A stretch of 60,000 bases of DNA from Adiantum capillus-veneris (Eukaryota > Streptophyta > Polypodiopsida > Polypodiales > Pteridaceae), in NCBI GenBank assembly GCA_014529385.2, contig CM043970.1:69154567-69214566 (forward strand), written 5' to 3'. Made by a program: the position numbers and the translations under genes. Below are positions 1-10,216 of the stretch, in pieces (position 1 is the first letter of the stretch; every line of letters starts with the position of its first letter). The notes under the pieces are model-generated. The model was not told where the DNA came from. It saw nothing but the letters and a program-made list of their open reading frames with translations, and did no database searches.

Positions 1-93
1 GAATGTCACCTACATAATATAAAAATCAGAAATTATTGAAGGCTTAATACAAAAGAAATAATACTGATCTAGGGTGATGTTGTTACCTACAAT

Positions 94-840
94 TCAGAAA
101 TATGTTATGTGCACAAAAATAGTTACTTGATTTGAATACAAGTGCATGGACTGAATCTCATTTTGTTCTTTGAAACTATAATTTTCAGCAAAGTCAACAA
201 CTAACACAACAACATCTTTTGGAAAGCTTTGTATACATTCCTTATATTGTTCTGCTTGCCATCTATACACAAAATTATGCATTATGTATTTCTTAAGATG
301 GTCTTTGAACATGACTGAGAGATCTTGGCATGATATTTCCTTATGCGACAAGACTTTCCTTTTCTTCTTCAAACCCTCACACACAGTTCCTACTTATAGG
401 TCCTCAAAAATCTTCACCACAATCTTTTTAGCAATAAATGCAACCTCTGCAACACAAAAGTCTAACTTATCCGGGCCACACCTTTTACATTGACCACTCA
501 AGCAGGCAAGTGCATGGAAGGTGGACGTATCTAATTTAGGACACAGTATAGAGTCCAATAAGGCTGTTACACTCTTGATAGGGTTTTTTGGTGCCTTGCA
601 TCCACCATTGTCTTTGCATATGTTGCATTGACAATGGCAAGCTTTTCCATGCAGACCGAATACAGAACTTCGCATGTGATTTATGGAATCCTTTAGGAAG
701 GAAATTTGAACATGTGAAATGCAGCAGCAAGTATATAGGTCTCTCAATTTCCGCACAAAATATGGCTTCATGTACTCAAACGCCCGCTGCCTTATTACAA
801 TTTCAGGGTATTGTTCTTTGAAGTTGAGAAAGAGCTCCAC
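94..840 (-). pseudogene. Exon 3 of a DFAENY-motif cysteine-rich gene, broken by one stop
   Basis: The minus-strand frame opens after a splice acceptor (TGTAG just before the GTG codon at 838-840) and runs to TGA at 94-96. One in-frame TAA at 394-396 interrupts it. Both halves are in the same frame, so I read it as one exon with a nonsense change. The upstream half is cysteine-rich (YTCCC, CHCQC, GQCKRC). The downstream half has a hydrophobic strand ending in DFAENY, then QNEIQS and a second strand QVTIF, resembling an RNase H-like fold with an acidic residue. From memory this matches an unnamed protein family common in cnidarians, sponges and fish; transposon origin is my inference. Exons 1 and 2 lie more than 22 kb upstream. 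The frame closes without an obvious donor, so the true exon end is unresolved. Confidence 0.6.
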
Positions 841-917
841 CTACAATGAAAGACATATATGGTTAAAGAACATTGAAGAAAAGTGTAGGTTTTGAGGAAA
901 ACTGTTACATTACTATA
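841..917. other. Start of the 22.7-kb intron
   Basis: AT-rich sequence between the exon 3 acceptor and the first recognisable 174-bp repeat. Nothing else is seen in it. Confidence 0.3.
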
Positions 918-1433
918 AACCAGTATTTTTATTTCAAACCACTATGTTTTTTCACTTAATTGGTTAGGTAAACTAGTATATATGAACACATGTCCTTGGT
1001 ACGTACCAGTGGTATATAAGTGTCAACCAGTGCAAATGTTCTTACTGCTGATGTAAACCAGTCTTTTCATTTATAACCGGTATGTTATTTACCTAACCAG
1101 TACAAGTGAGCACTTAACCACGATGTATATCAATGATAAATAAGTGTTAAAAAGAATGAACACATGCCCTTGGTACGTACCTGTGGTATATAAGTGTCAA
1201 CCAATTCAAATGTTCTTACTGCTGATGTAAACCAGTTTTTTCATTTAAAACCGGTATGTTATTTACCTAACCAGTATATGTGAGCACTTACCCATGATGT
1301 GTACCAATGAAAAATAAGGGTTAAAAAAATGAACACATGTCCTTGGTACGTACCAGTGGTATATAAGTGTCAACCAGTTCAAATGTTGACTGCTGATGTA
1401 AACCAGTCTTTTTATTTAAAACCGGTATGTTAT
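918..1433. repeat. 174-bp tandem repeat, left part
   Basis: About three units. The landmark CCTTGGTACG recurs near 993, 1168 and 1341 (spacing 175 and 173). Each unit holds several copies of the hexamer ACCAGT or its variant ACCGGT, about 25-35 bases apart. The last unit is cut at ACCGGTATGTTAT by element A and resumes at 22200. Removing A and one copy of GTTAT restores the repeat exactly. Confidence 0.85.
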
Positions 1434-2503
1434 TGTTAGCCAGTATGCCGCGAAGGAGGATGGAGCACAGTGAGAACACAGACCAACAAACTGTCAATCC
1501 GAGGACGTAACTGACCCGACTAGGGCATGGAGGCAATCTGTGCGTTGTCAACCCTGAGCTAGACACGAATAACACTCTACAGTCAGTAATCCTACCACAA
1601 CACTACCATAAACCAAAGAAACAGACAACGCATCCTAAGAAACACTACAAGCTCGAAACAGTCTCAAATCATATCAGAATGACTCAAAATCGGAGGGTAA
1701 GACTCACAAGGACATATCCTATGTGGCCAAACACCTAAACCCTGAAAACCATAACTGTAAGACCTCTAATCGCTGTCGCGATAGACTCAAAACAGCAATT
1801 TCCAAAGTGTCCAGAATTGATCTACAAAGACATCAACACGAAGAGCTTCTCGCCCTGATTCTAACGAGTACTCGATCATTCAGAACGGATGTCGTTTGAG
1901 GTACTTACGACCAAACATAACTCGTAGTAGGCGGGCTCGCGATGTGGTACTCGGCTTGCATTGCTTGCATGGACGCGGAGAGCTCCTCGATGCTTACACG
2001 CTCCTACTCTCATATCTGCAATGTGATTAGTGTGTGCGACGGTGTGTGTGCGTGAAGCTCACTAGTGTGTGCTGCAGAACCCACGACTGTATATTATTTG
2101 AGATAATGTAATGTGTTTTTTACAAAGCCTTAGAATTCAGCTTATATACAAAGCCTTCAAACCTAATGTCCGGCCAAATGACCTGAATTGTCTCTAGGCT
2201 TCTACAGAGCTTAATTACAAGAAACTGAGTTGGCTTTACTCATGATACAAGCATCTGCGGCCAAAATACAAGTGCCGATTTAAAATATGAGGTTCCCGTA
2301 AACATTACAAAAGTGGCCGTAATGGCTCAAAATAATAATAACGGGATATTCGATGATGTCCATGAACTCGTATCTTCGTGTTGTAGCATCCATCTTCATC
2401 TTCATTACTTCATCACCATCTTCATGTGGAATCTTTACATAATCTTTGAGGAATCTTAATGGAATCTTTATGGAAACGTTGTTGAAAGGGCGTCCTTTCA
2501 ACA
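1434..2503 (-). repeat. Element A 3' LTR
   Basis: Begins TGTT and ends AACA. It matches 21141-22199 closely; a short duplication near its right end explains most of the 11-base length difference. The right end is a hairpin: GTTGAAAGG and CCTTTCAAC, 4 bases apart. It contains the half-palindrome TCGCGATAGACTCA at 1776-1789, also found in the element's leader array. A TATATAAG box lies on the minus strand near 2140. Confidence 0.9.
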
Positions 2504-2518
2504 CTCTCTCCCTCTGAA
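2504..2518 (-). other. Element A polypurine tract
   Basis: The run CTCTCTCCCTCTG directly abuts the 3' LTR. On the minus strand it reads as a purine tract, the plus-strand DNA primer expected there. Confidence 0.75.
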
Positions 2519-3770
2519 TTCTTGTCGTCCCCGACAAGACCCTATGCCTTTGCTGCCCTTGACGAGTTCTTGATGTCTTGGTGTTGGTTGAAGTTGTTGT
2601 GGAAGCCTCTTCTGCAGTTGGTTACTTTGCGTGATATTAAAGCTGCCTTGAAGTTGTACCTGTAGTGTATTTGAAGCCTGGAACTCTCCCCCTCCAATAG
2701 GTTGTTGTATCTTGAATTGCATGAGGTTATATCGACTTGTTGGTGCAGCAGATCGTTGTCATTGTAGCTTGAGTTTGCTTTTCCTGTGGTTATTATCTAG
2801 AAGTGGTACCTATAAGCTGACTTGAAGCTTTGTCAAGCTGTTGTTTGGCCTCTCCCTTTTGACTTGTCAGTAGATTTGCAATTAGTAGTGTGGGGATATC
2901 GTGGTTCTTCTTGTTTTTGTTGTTATAAGAAATAAAAGAGTAAAAGTAAAATGTAGCGTATACACAAAATGAAGGTCTTGGATACCTAGATAAGACTAAA
3001 GGGAAAAACCCAGTGGGAAAAAATGTCTTTAGTCATTTATAGCGAGAAAAAGACCAGTGCAATCGGATGGCCTTTGTACTCGTGCACACTCCACAAACCA
3101 CGCCTCATGCAAACAAGCAAAGAACAAAACAAAGGGGGCACCACCCTAAATTAAGAGGTTTAGGGACCTCACACATAGTGCACATAGGCAAGTGAGACTT
3201 CTGGCATTATGATGGCATCCAAAACATATGGCGAAACACATAGAAATGAAGCTTAGGGACCTTATGTAGCATATATATACACAAGACATCAGCTTAACAA
3301 TACAACGGCATCTGATCATACATAACAAGGATATAGAGAAGCAAGCAAGGATGGCATAATCCCTTGTCAAAAACAATCAACCCAGCAAGTAGGTATGATC
3401 CTACTAGCAACACATCTATACCTTAGAGAATGATGGCGAGGATGGTGGCCATGGAGCATGAGAGAAGACTCCTTATTTAGGTTTTAGGGCTAGTAATGTA
3501 GCATACTAGAGGGAGAGAGAGAGAGAGGGAGAGAGAGTAGAGCTCCATCCATAGCTCCTCGTTGTGAGCAATGTCGTCATAGCTTCGTTGCTTGGTGAAG
3601 TGGGAGAAGTGTTGGTTTTGAGTGAGAGAAGGCCTCCTTATATAGGTTTCTGAGAGGGTTTAGGATTAGGGATAAACATGCTTAAATCCGCTCATTGGGG
3701 TTACTTTTTGCTTAGGGTGGTCAACAGATTGAGGTCACCTGATATGTCACCATCAAGATATTCTCTAGAG
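2519..3770. other. Element A 3' internal region without a recognisable gene
   Basis: No long reading frame or domain was seen. The segment has a GA-rich microsatellite near 3511-3538 and phrases such as GGGAAAAACCCAGTGGGAAA near 3001. It may be untranslated 3' sequence of A, or remnants of older insertions. Confidence 0.3.
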
Positions 3771-4587
3771 TGATGTGAGAGGGGACGGTAAATGCTGATT
3801 TTTCTGATTGTGACACATGGGGATAAGGCCTTGACCAGCATTTAAGAGCAGGTAAGGTGGCTGTTGAAACTGGAGGTTCTGCACATGTCAGGGGGGGACC
3901 TGCGGGGGGGAGGTGGCATCTGGGTCCTCCTGAATATCAAATTCTCAAAAAATCCTCAACCATGGCTTCTTTTGACATGTGTTCATTGAAAAAATCAACA
4001 TGTCTCTTTTCAACTCAAAAGTCTTTATCCCTGTTGACTCACCTTTACCATAAGATTTTCCCCTTTTCTCCTCCTATAACTGCATTGTTGATGCCCAATC
4101 ACTGCTTCCAGTAACAGTGAACTGTTACCTACCAAATACTTATGGTGAAGTAAAAAATATTTACCATGGGTTAAAAAAGTTACTGTAGGTAAAAAGTGAT
4201 TTGTATTTACCATGTAGGTGAAAAATATTTACTGTAGGTAAAAAAATATTTATTGTGGTAAAAAATATTTACTGTCGGTAAAAAATATTTACTGTCGGTA
4301 AAAAAGTGAGAACGGAGTATGCTGTGCTGTCAGTCCACACGAACATCCTCGTGTACATTTTACTAGAAATTCACACCTAGAATGGGCTATTCTGTAAGAT
4401 ATAGGTTGCAGGCATGCATAAGAGCTCGTTCCCACGTATCTTCTGTCCATGGCACTTTTTACTCTTTGGTGCTTGTGAAGTAGATTTTTCTTTTCTTTCG
4501 AGATCCCTTGGACTAGAGAATCCTCATCTCCTCAACAACTGACTGTGACTTTATTGCATCTTCAGAAGGGGTCCTAAAAACCATGCA
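3771..4587 (-). repeat. Element B 3' LTR
   Basis: TGATG...ATGCA. It is 40 bases longer than its partner because a 20-base minisatellite (about AAAATATTTACTGTCGGTAA, near 4210-4305) has about two more units here. Plus-strand open frames inside it appear in both LTR copies and are not believed. Confidence 0.85.
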
Positions 4588-4614
4588 TCATATACCCCTC
4601 CCCCTTAAGCTAGA
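4588..4614 (-). other. Element B polypurine tract
   Basis: On the minus strand, a purine run with GGGGGAGGGG lies within 10-15 bases of the 3' LTR, the expected position. Confidence 0.65.
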
Positions 4615-4930
4615 GGTATTTGATGCCTCTAGTTGTAAGTTGTGCTACAATACGGTTCTCTTGAATACTTACCCACCTGGTACCAATTGAATTTTCCATG
4701 TTACTGCTTTCCTAGCTGATGCACCCTGTTTAGTCCTTTCTGATGAATAATTGTATCCATCCATGACTAACAACTGGTCTCCTAGACCCTTGAAAGCCAT
4801 ACCCCATCCATTGTCAATATCCGCTTTCACTGGTAGCATTCTCTTTTTTTTCTTTTTTTCTTCTCTTTTTTTCCTTTTTTTTTTGTCTTCTCTTTTTTTT
4901 TTTGAAACGACTATGTACATGATTGGTACC

Positions 4931-7900
4931 TTAGTTGGAGCTCGAATATGATGAGCTCTCCTCTGAACCATCCTTAGCATTGATTTCACCAGCATATGGC
5001 TGTGAAAGACGACATTGGTAGGCCTTCAATCGCCAACCATTTACCGGGGTCTGATGTACCTTACCATCTAGGTCACCTAGTTGGTAACTACCATTTGAGA
5101 ACCTCTGTATCACTACAAAAGGGCCTTCCCACTTAAGCAAGAACTTACCATCCTTCCTGCGATCAAAGCGATTGTCGTATCTGAGCACTAAAGAACCTTC
5201 CTTGATCCCTTTCTTGACAAGGTTGCGATTGAACTTCTTTCGTTTCTTCTCTGCCTGGGCTGCATAGTACTTCACTGCTGACTCTCGATCTAGCCCTAAC
5301 CTCTCCAAATCGATGATTCTTCCTTCCACCTGCTTCTCTTGACTATCCTCTGCATGTGCTTTTAGAACTCGGAGGCTCGCTAGCTCCACTTCTATAGGCA
5401 ATAGTGCCTCTTTCCCGTAAACCAAGTGAAAAGGTGTATACCCCAAGGATGTTTTAAAGGATGTTCTGCAGGCCCAAAGTGCTGCATCTAGGTGTTTGTC
5501 CCGTGCCTTAGGATGTAAATACACTTGCTTAGTGATGATTTTACATATAAGACCATTTACCTTTTCGACAAGACCATTGCACTGAGGGTAGTATGGTGTA
5601 GAGTGCCTGCGCTTGATTTTTAACTTGCTCATCAATTGCCCGACTAAATTAGCTCGAAATCCTTGTCCCCTATCCGAGAGAATCTCCAAAGGTGTGCCAA
5701 AACGGCAACAAAGGCATTCAAAAATGAAATCACTCACGTCCTTGGCTGTGATGCGCTTTGTGGGACGAGCTTCTGCCCATCTGGTCATGTACTCCACCCC
5801 CATAATGATGTATTCCTTCCCTGATTGAGTGCAAGGTAGTGGCCCTATTGCATCTATCCCCCATTTTTCAAATGGCCCATAGGTTTTGATTGGATGCTGA
5901 TTTTCATGGGTAAGACGCCTTGGTCCAGCTTTTTGGCAAACCTCACATGTGCGCCACCAATGTTGTACATCTCGATGGAGGCTTGGCCACGTGAACCCTG
6001 CTTGTAAAATCTTTCTACTAGTAATCTCTTGTGCAAAGTGGCCACCACACACACCTTCATGACAACTAAACAAAATATCCTTTATCTCTTGGGATGCAAG
6101 AACTCTCCTTAAGACAGCATCTTTCCCTCTACAATACAAGTCCTCATTCACTAAGCTATAGCTGGTAGCCTTTTTTTCCAACCACCTACGTTCACTTTTA
6201 CTCATACTAGAGGGTGCTTCACAATGCTCAAGAAAGTAAAGTAAATCATGCAGCTCCTCCTTTCCCTTGTATAAAGGACTTTTCACAAGGATAGCACCTA
6301 CTATGAGAGTTTGTAGTTCTTCACCTGCTAAGGCATCTGCTTCTCGATTTTGATCTCTAGGTACAAAGTGCACTCGAGCTTCTTTAAAACCCTTCAACAA
6401 GGCCTTTGCTTCCCTCATTTTAACAGAAAATTTGCCATTTTTACAGGCCCATACACCAACCATTTGCTTAACAATCAACATGGAGTTACCAAAAACATTT
6501 AGCTTTGTGATGCCCTGAGAAAGACAACATTGCAACCCTAAAACAAGGGCATGGTACTCTGCCTCATTGTTAGAATGAACCTCTTTTACATGAAACCCTT
6601 TTGCAAAGATCTTCTCCTTCTCTGGACCTAATATTACTATGCCTGCTGATGCCTTCTCTTTGGTCCTCTTGTAAGCCCCATCAAAATACAGACTGTGTGC
6701 TCCCAGTAGAACTTCAGGCTCCGGGATAGGCGGTACCTTACTAGGTGCCTCTTTCTTGGCCTTCTCATAACACCTTTGTGTGAGGACATCTGCCAAACAA
6801 GCACGGGTGGAATCCTCTACTTGTAGTGTGTAGTCAAACTCTTGAAGCTGCACCACCCACTTTGCTATTCTTTGAGACAATTCCATGTGTTGTAGGGAAT
6901 ATGGAGAAACCTCCTCAGTTGTGATCACCACAAATTGTCTCCGAAGTAAGTAAGCCCGAAACTTCTCCACTGCAAACTTAAGAGCTAGCACCAATTTCTC
7001 AGTTGCGCTGAAACCCTTTTCAGCAGCTGTCATCACTCTACTAGAGAAGTAGATTGGTCTCATGAGAGATGTCTTTGGGTCTTTTTGCATCAAGACAGCT
7101 CCTAGAGCTTTTGGACCTACACTAGGATTTACATAGAATAATTCACCCCATGTGGGTTGTAGGACGACAGGCAATGAGCTCAAAATGGTTCTAACTTCTT
7201 GAAAGCACCTTTCACCCTCCTCACTCCATGTCAATGTAGTGTGTTTAGTGAGCTTCTGCAAAGGATAGATTGCCTGAGAAAGGAGATGTATGAATCGTCC
7301 CATGTAGCGAACCTTTTGAATGAAGGAGACTAGTTGCTTCACGTTTGAAGGAGTAGGTAAAGCTAACAATGTCTTTACCTTTTCAGGGTCAGCCTCAATA
7401 ACATCTTGAGACACAACATGGCCTAGTAGAGTGACCTTGCTCTCACCTATGTGGCACTTGTCTTTATTCAATTGCCCACCCAATTGGGCCAGACGGGTGA
7501 AACCTTCATCAACCTTGGACAGATGTACTTCCCTAGAGCTGTAAATGCAAAAATCATCAATGAAGACTCGTATGGATTTACCAAAGTAAGGCTGAAACAC
7601 CAAGTTCATAAACCTCTGGAAAGTAGCTGGGGCATTAGTTAAACCAAAAGGCATAACTCTATAAGCAAAACACCCCCAAGGTGTTATGAAGGTAGTCTTT
7701 CTTTGGTCTTCATCTGCAATTCTGATTTGGAAGTAGCCTGAGTACCCATCACACACTGTGTACCTTTCATGACCAGCCACTTCATTTAGTATTTCATCTT
7801 GAAAAGGCAAAGGAAAATGGTCCCTTTTTGTGGCTGCGTTTAGAGGCTTGTAATCCACACATACCCTCCACTTCCCATTTTTCTTTGGTGCTACCACAAC

Positions 7901-8683
7901 TGGAGACACCCACTCAGAATCTTCCACTGGGTAGATAAATCCTGCCTTGAGTAATCTTTTTACTTCTTTTAAGAGTGCATCTTGTTGAACTAGCCCTAAT
8001 CTCCTTAGCCTTTGCACCACTGGTTTGGCACCTTCCTTTAATTGGATATGGTGTTGGGTTACCGTCACTCCTTTAATATGCTCATAATCAGTTATAAAGA
8101 GGCCATCATGCTTCTTTAGTACCTGCAAATAGGGTTCTCTCTCTTCTTCTAGTAGGTCCTTAGCTAGCATCTCCTCTAAGCCTGTGGCTTCTTCCTTGTT
8201 TAGAGAGTCTTGACCACCTTCTCCTTCTGGGTTTCGCAGTATTATACCCATGACTTCCAAAGAGCTAGCATCCTCCTCAGATGACTCATCCTCAGATGAA
8301 GAGCATCTGTTTGTGCTCCATTCATCCATAGAAGTCTCCATCTCTAGGTCTTGTTGTCTACCCTGCTTCATGTCATACACAATTTTTTGTTGCTTGCCAC
8401 CTACCTTATGATTTGGTCGCAACTCAAGGGAACCTGTCTCCCAATCTTGCCTAGCTTTCATAGCCATAAGCCAAGCTCTTCCAAGGATTAGCGGATAGCC
8501 CTCCCCCTTGGTTGGGATCACATAAGCATCAATTGAGATTGCCACACCAAAAGCTGAAACCTTCACTCCATTAAACTTTCCCACACAAGCCACCCTTACA
8601 TTATTTGCCATCTTAGCTTGTAAGGAAGTTTGCTCATTTACTTCCAAACCCAACCTGTGCATTAATTTTTTGTCATAACACAA
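4931..8683 (-). CDS. Element B Pol polyprotein: protease end, RT, two RNases H, integrase
   Basis: 1250 residues, uninterrupted. Residues 1-100 finish the retropepsin (ILGRAWL near 67). RT covers about 215-430, with D312 in the CDGYSGY block and the FIDD box at 374-377. The RT-linked RNase H (about 510-645) has YVNPSVG where an aspartate is expected, so it is probably inactive. A second, archaeal-type RNase H spans about 660-790 with D668 (YFDGA), E707 (NNEAEY) and D783 (ADALA), but N733 replaces the usual third aspartate. Integrase: zinc finger H875, H882, C913, C916 and catalytic D944, D1004, E1040 (a DD35E spacing), then a GPFVV C-terminal fold near 1187. The start overlaps the gag frame by 22 bases in the -1 frame, so it is probably made as a fusion. 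Confidence 0.9.
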   Translation of the reverse strand: MCYDKKLMHRLGLEVNEQTSLQAKMANNVRVACVGKFNGVKVSAFGVAISIDAYVIPTKGEGYPLILGRAWLMAMKARQDWETGSLELRPNHKVGGKQQKIVYDMKQGRQQDLEMETSMDEWSTNRCSSSEDESSEEDASSLEVMGIILRNPEGEGGQDSLNKEEATGLEEMLAKDLLEEEREPYLQVLKKHDGLFITDYEHIKGVTVTQHHIQLKEGAKPVVQRLRRLGLVQQDALLKEVKRLLKAGFIYPVEDSEWVSPVVVAPKKNGKWRVCVDYKPLNAATKRDHFPLPFQDEILNEVAGHERYTVCDGYSGYFQIRIADEDQRKTTFITPWGCFAYRVMPFGLTNAPATFQRFMNLVFQPYFGKSIRVFIDDFCIYSSREVHLSKVDEGFTRLAQLGGQLNKDKCHIGESKVTLLGHVVSQDVIEADPEKVKTLLALPTPSNVKQLVSFIQKVRYMGRFIHLLSQAIYPLQKLTKHTTLTWSEEGERCFQEVRTILSSLPVVLQPTWGELFYVNPSVGPKALGAVLMQKDPKTSLMRPIYFSSRVMTAAEKGFSATEKLVLALKFAVEKFRAYLLRRQFVVITTEEVSPYSLQHMELSQRIAKWVVQLQEFDYTLQVEDSTRACLADVLTQRCYEKAKKEAPSKVPPIPEPEVLLGAHSLYFDGAYKRTKEKASAGIVILGPEKEKIFAKGFHVKEVHSNNEAEYHALVLGLQCCLSQGITKLNVFGNSMLIVKQMVGVWACKNGKFSVKMREAKALLKGFKEARVHFVPRDQNREADALAGEELQTLIVGAILVKSPLYKGKEELHDLLYFLEHCEAPSSMSKSERRWLEKKATSYSLVNEDLYCRGKDAVLRRVLASQEIKDILFSCHEGVCGGHFAQEITSRKILQAGFTWPSLHRDVQHWWRTCEVCQKAGPRRLTHENQHPIKTYGPFEKWGIDAIGPLPCTQSGKEYIIMGVEYMTRWAEARPTKRITAKDVSDFIFECLCCRFGTPLEILSDRGQGFRANLVGQLMSKLKIKRRHSTPYYPQCNGLVEKVNGLICKIITKQVYLHPKARDKHLDAALWACRTSFKTSLGYTPFHLVYGKEALLPIEVELASLRVLKAHAEDSQEKQVEGRIIDLERLGLDRESAVKYYAAQAEKKRKKFNRNLVKKGIKEGSLVLRYDNRFDRRKDGKFLLKWEGPFVVIQRFSNGSYQLGDLDGKVHQTPVNGWRLKAYQCRLSQPYAGEINAKDGSEESSSYSSSN
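8662..8673 (-). promoter_or_regulatory. Candidate -1 frameshift site between gag-PR and pol of element B
   Basis: On the minus strand the zero frame reads ACA AAA AAT TAA, with the slippery heptamer A AAA AAT at 8671-8665 followed at once by the stop. A -1 slip gives an LMHRLG continuation, matching LMQRLG at the same point of element D, where the frame is not interrupted. The alternative is loss of one A from a seven-A run. The shift falls inside the protease, which favours the mutation explanation. Confidence 0.4.
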
Positions 8684-10125
8684 ATCTTGGCTCCACCATC
8701 TACGTACACATTGGAGACTCGCTGACTCTTAATCTCTGCATCAATGACTGGCACGATATCCTTCATGCCTCTTGCACTAATAGACCCAACTGACTTTGCC
8801 TTAGCCCTCCTGATGCTGACCATCTTAGACCAGGTTCTACGCATCTTTGGGGAAAGGTGGAGGATTTGCTGCCATGAAATCTTTGGTCCTTGCTTACTCA
8901 CATTTGCTACCAGGTCGTAAGGTATGGATCCTACCCCAAGTGGAAAGTCTTCTACTCCTATGTGCCTCCTTGACCTACTCTTCCTTTTCTTGTCTCCTAT
9001 CACTTGGGAGGAACCCTCATTCCCTTTATCCGGCTCTGAAGCTTCCATTTCATCAGTTCTTTGTCTCCTAACTCTCTTTATTGGCATGGCAACAGCTTCC
9101 TCCATTTTTTCTTTCCCTTTATCCATACTATTGTCAAGACTTATGACAGAGACATCCCTGTCCTCCCCTCCCGATGGTAGTGGAGGGATCTCTGCTGGTG
9201 CTTGTGGTGGTGGAGGAGGGGGTCTCAATATTTGGATTGGTGGAGCCACGTGTGCATTTTGTCCATTTAGTGGCCTAGCTCGAGGAGGAGTGACTTGTTC
9301 GCGAGGAGGTGGTCTTTGATTACCATTTCCTTGATAGCGTAGTGGATGGGGGCAATAATACATGCCGTGACCTACCTCTCCACAGTTGTAGCAAATGTAC
9401 TCACATGCTTGCCTTTGTCCTTCTTGTCTATTTCGTTCATTTCCTGGCTGGGGAGCCCTTACACCTTGAACCAGATTGATGGATAGGCTCTCTAGTTGAT
9501 TGGTGATTTGTTGAAGTAATTCTTGTTGAGAGGACTCTTGGTCTGTTGCTCCTGTCCCTGCTACTACCCTTGCCGTAGGTTGAGCTAGCGATAGAGGCTC
9601 CATTCCCCCTTGTAGTTGAGCTTGGAATTTTAACTTCCTATCCTTCTCCCTTGCATAAGTCATAGCTTTATCAAAGGTATCTGGGAATTTACCTTTTACC
9701 TTTTCTCGAAGGATGGGGTAAATCCCTGCCAGGAAACAGTCCTTCTTTAGGCATTCTGGTGCCCTTTCTCCTTCACCTAGTGATGCACACCATTTCTCCC
9801 ACAGGTTGGAAAACTTTCCTTCATAGCTTCTATAGTCATTGGGTGATGTTTGGCGTAGCTCTAAGAGCTGTCTCCATATCTCCTCTGGAGGCTCATGGCG
9901 GCGAAATTCTTCGATGAAGGCCATCTTTAAGGACTCCCAGTCTCTTCTTCCTTCAGGTGCCAAAGATTGATACCATAATTTTGCACCTTCCCTCAAGACC
10001 AAAGGAAAGGCCCTTAACTTAGTAGCTTCGTCATCCCTTCCCGATACCAGAAAGGCCATTTCCAAATTATCCAAAAAGTCTGGAGAAACCTCCCCAAGAT
10101 TACCATAAAAATTAGGGAAGGCCAT
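8662..10125 (-). CDS. Element B Gag with N-terminal part of the protease
   Basis: 487 residues from an ATG at 10123-10125. Residues about 15-165 form the retrotransposon gag core (REGAKLWYQSL, WESLKMAFIEEF, FLAGIYP). A canonical CCHC knuckle (C245, C248, H253, C258) follows, then a proline-rich linker (about 265-325) and a basic region. The frame ends in the retropepsin active-site motif YVDGGAKI (D476), the DGG form I associate with Tat elements. It assembles the particle and binds RNA. It stops at the A-rich shift site where pol begins. A reading frame of unknown role (10217-10456) lies just upstream. Confidence 0.85.
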   Translation of the reverse strand: MAFPNFYGNLGEVSPDFLDNLEMAFLVSGRDDEATKLRAFPLVLREGAKLWYQSLAPEGRRDWESLKMAFIEEFRRHEPPEEIWRQLLELRQTSPNDYRSYEGKFSNLWEKWCASLGEGERAPECLKKDCFLAGIYPILREKVKGKFPDTFDKAMTYAREKDRKLKFQAQLQGGMEPLSLAQPTARVVAGTGATDQESSQQELLQQITNQLESLSINLVQGVRAPQPGNERNRQEGQRQACEYICYNCGEVGHGMYYCPHPLRYQGNGNQRPPPREQVTPPRARPLNGQNAHVAPPIQILRPPPPPPQAPAEIPPLPSGGEDRDVSVISLDNSMDKGKEKMEEAVAMPIKRVRRQRTDEMEASEPDKGNEGSSQVIGDKKRKSRSRRHIGVEDFPLGVGSIPYDLVANVSKQGPKISWQQILHLSPKMRRTWSKMVSIRRAKAKSVGSISARGMKDIVPVIDAEIKSQRVSNVYVDGGAKICVMTKN

Positions 10126-10216
10126 AAGTGAGAGAGTAAATAATTACACAAACAGCTCCAATTTATTTTAAAATAGAGTATGGTAATTACAATTTGGAGC
10201 TTTAGCACAACTTAGC

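Noticed and set aside
394-396. A short intron to bypass the TAA in exon 3 of the DFAENY-motif gene
   Set aside because: No GT...AG pair of plausible length flanks the stop while keeping the frame; a nonsense mutation is simpler.
3857-4114. Plus-strand frame in the B LTR, also at 11276-11530
   Set aside because: Present in both copies only because LTRs are duplicated. It is antisense to the element and resembles no protein.
4669-4995. Lysine-rich minus-strand frame after element B pol
   Set aside because: It overlaps pol in another frame and its lysine run comes from a T-rich low-complexity tract.
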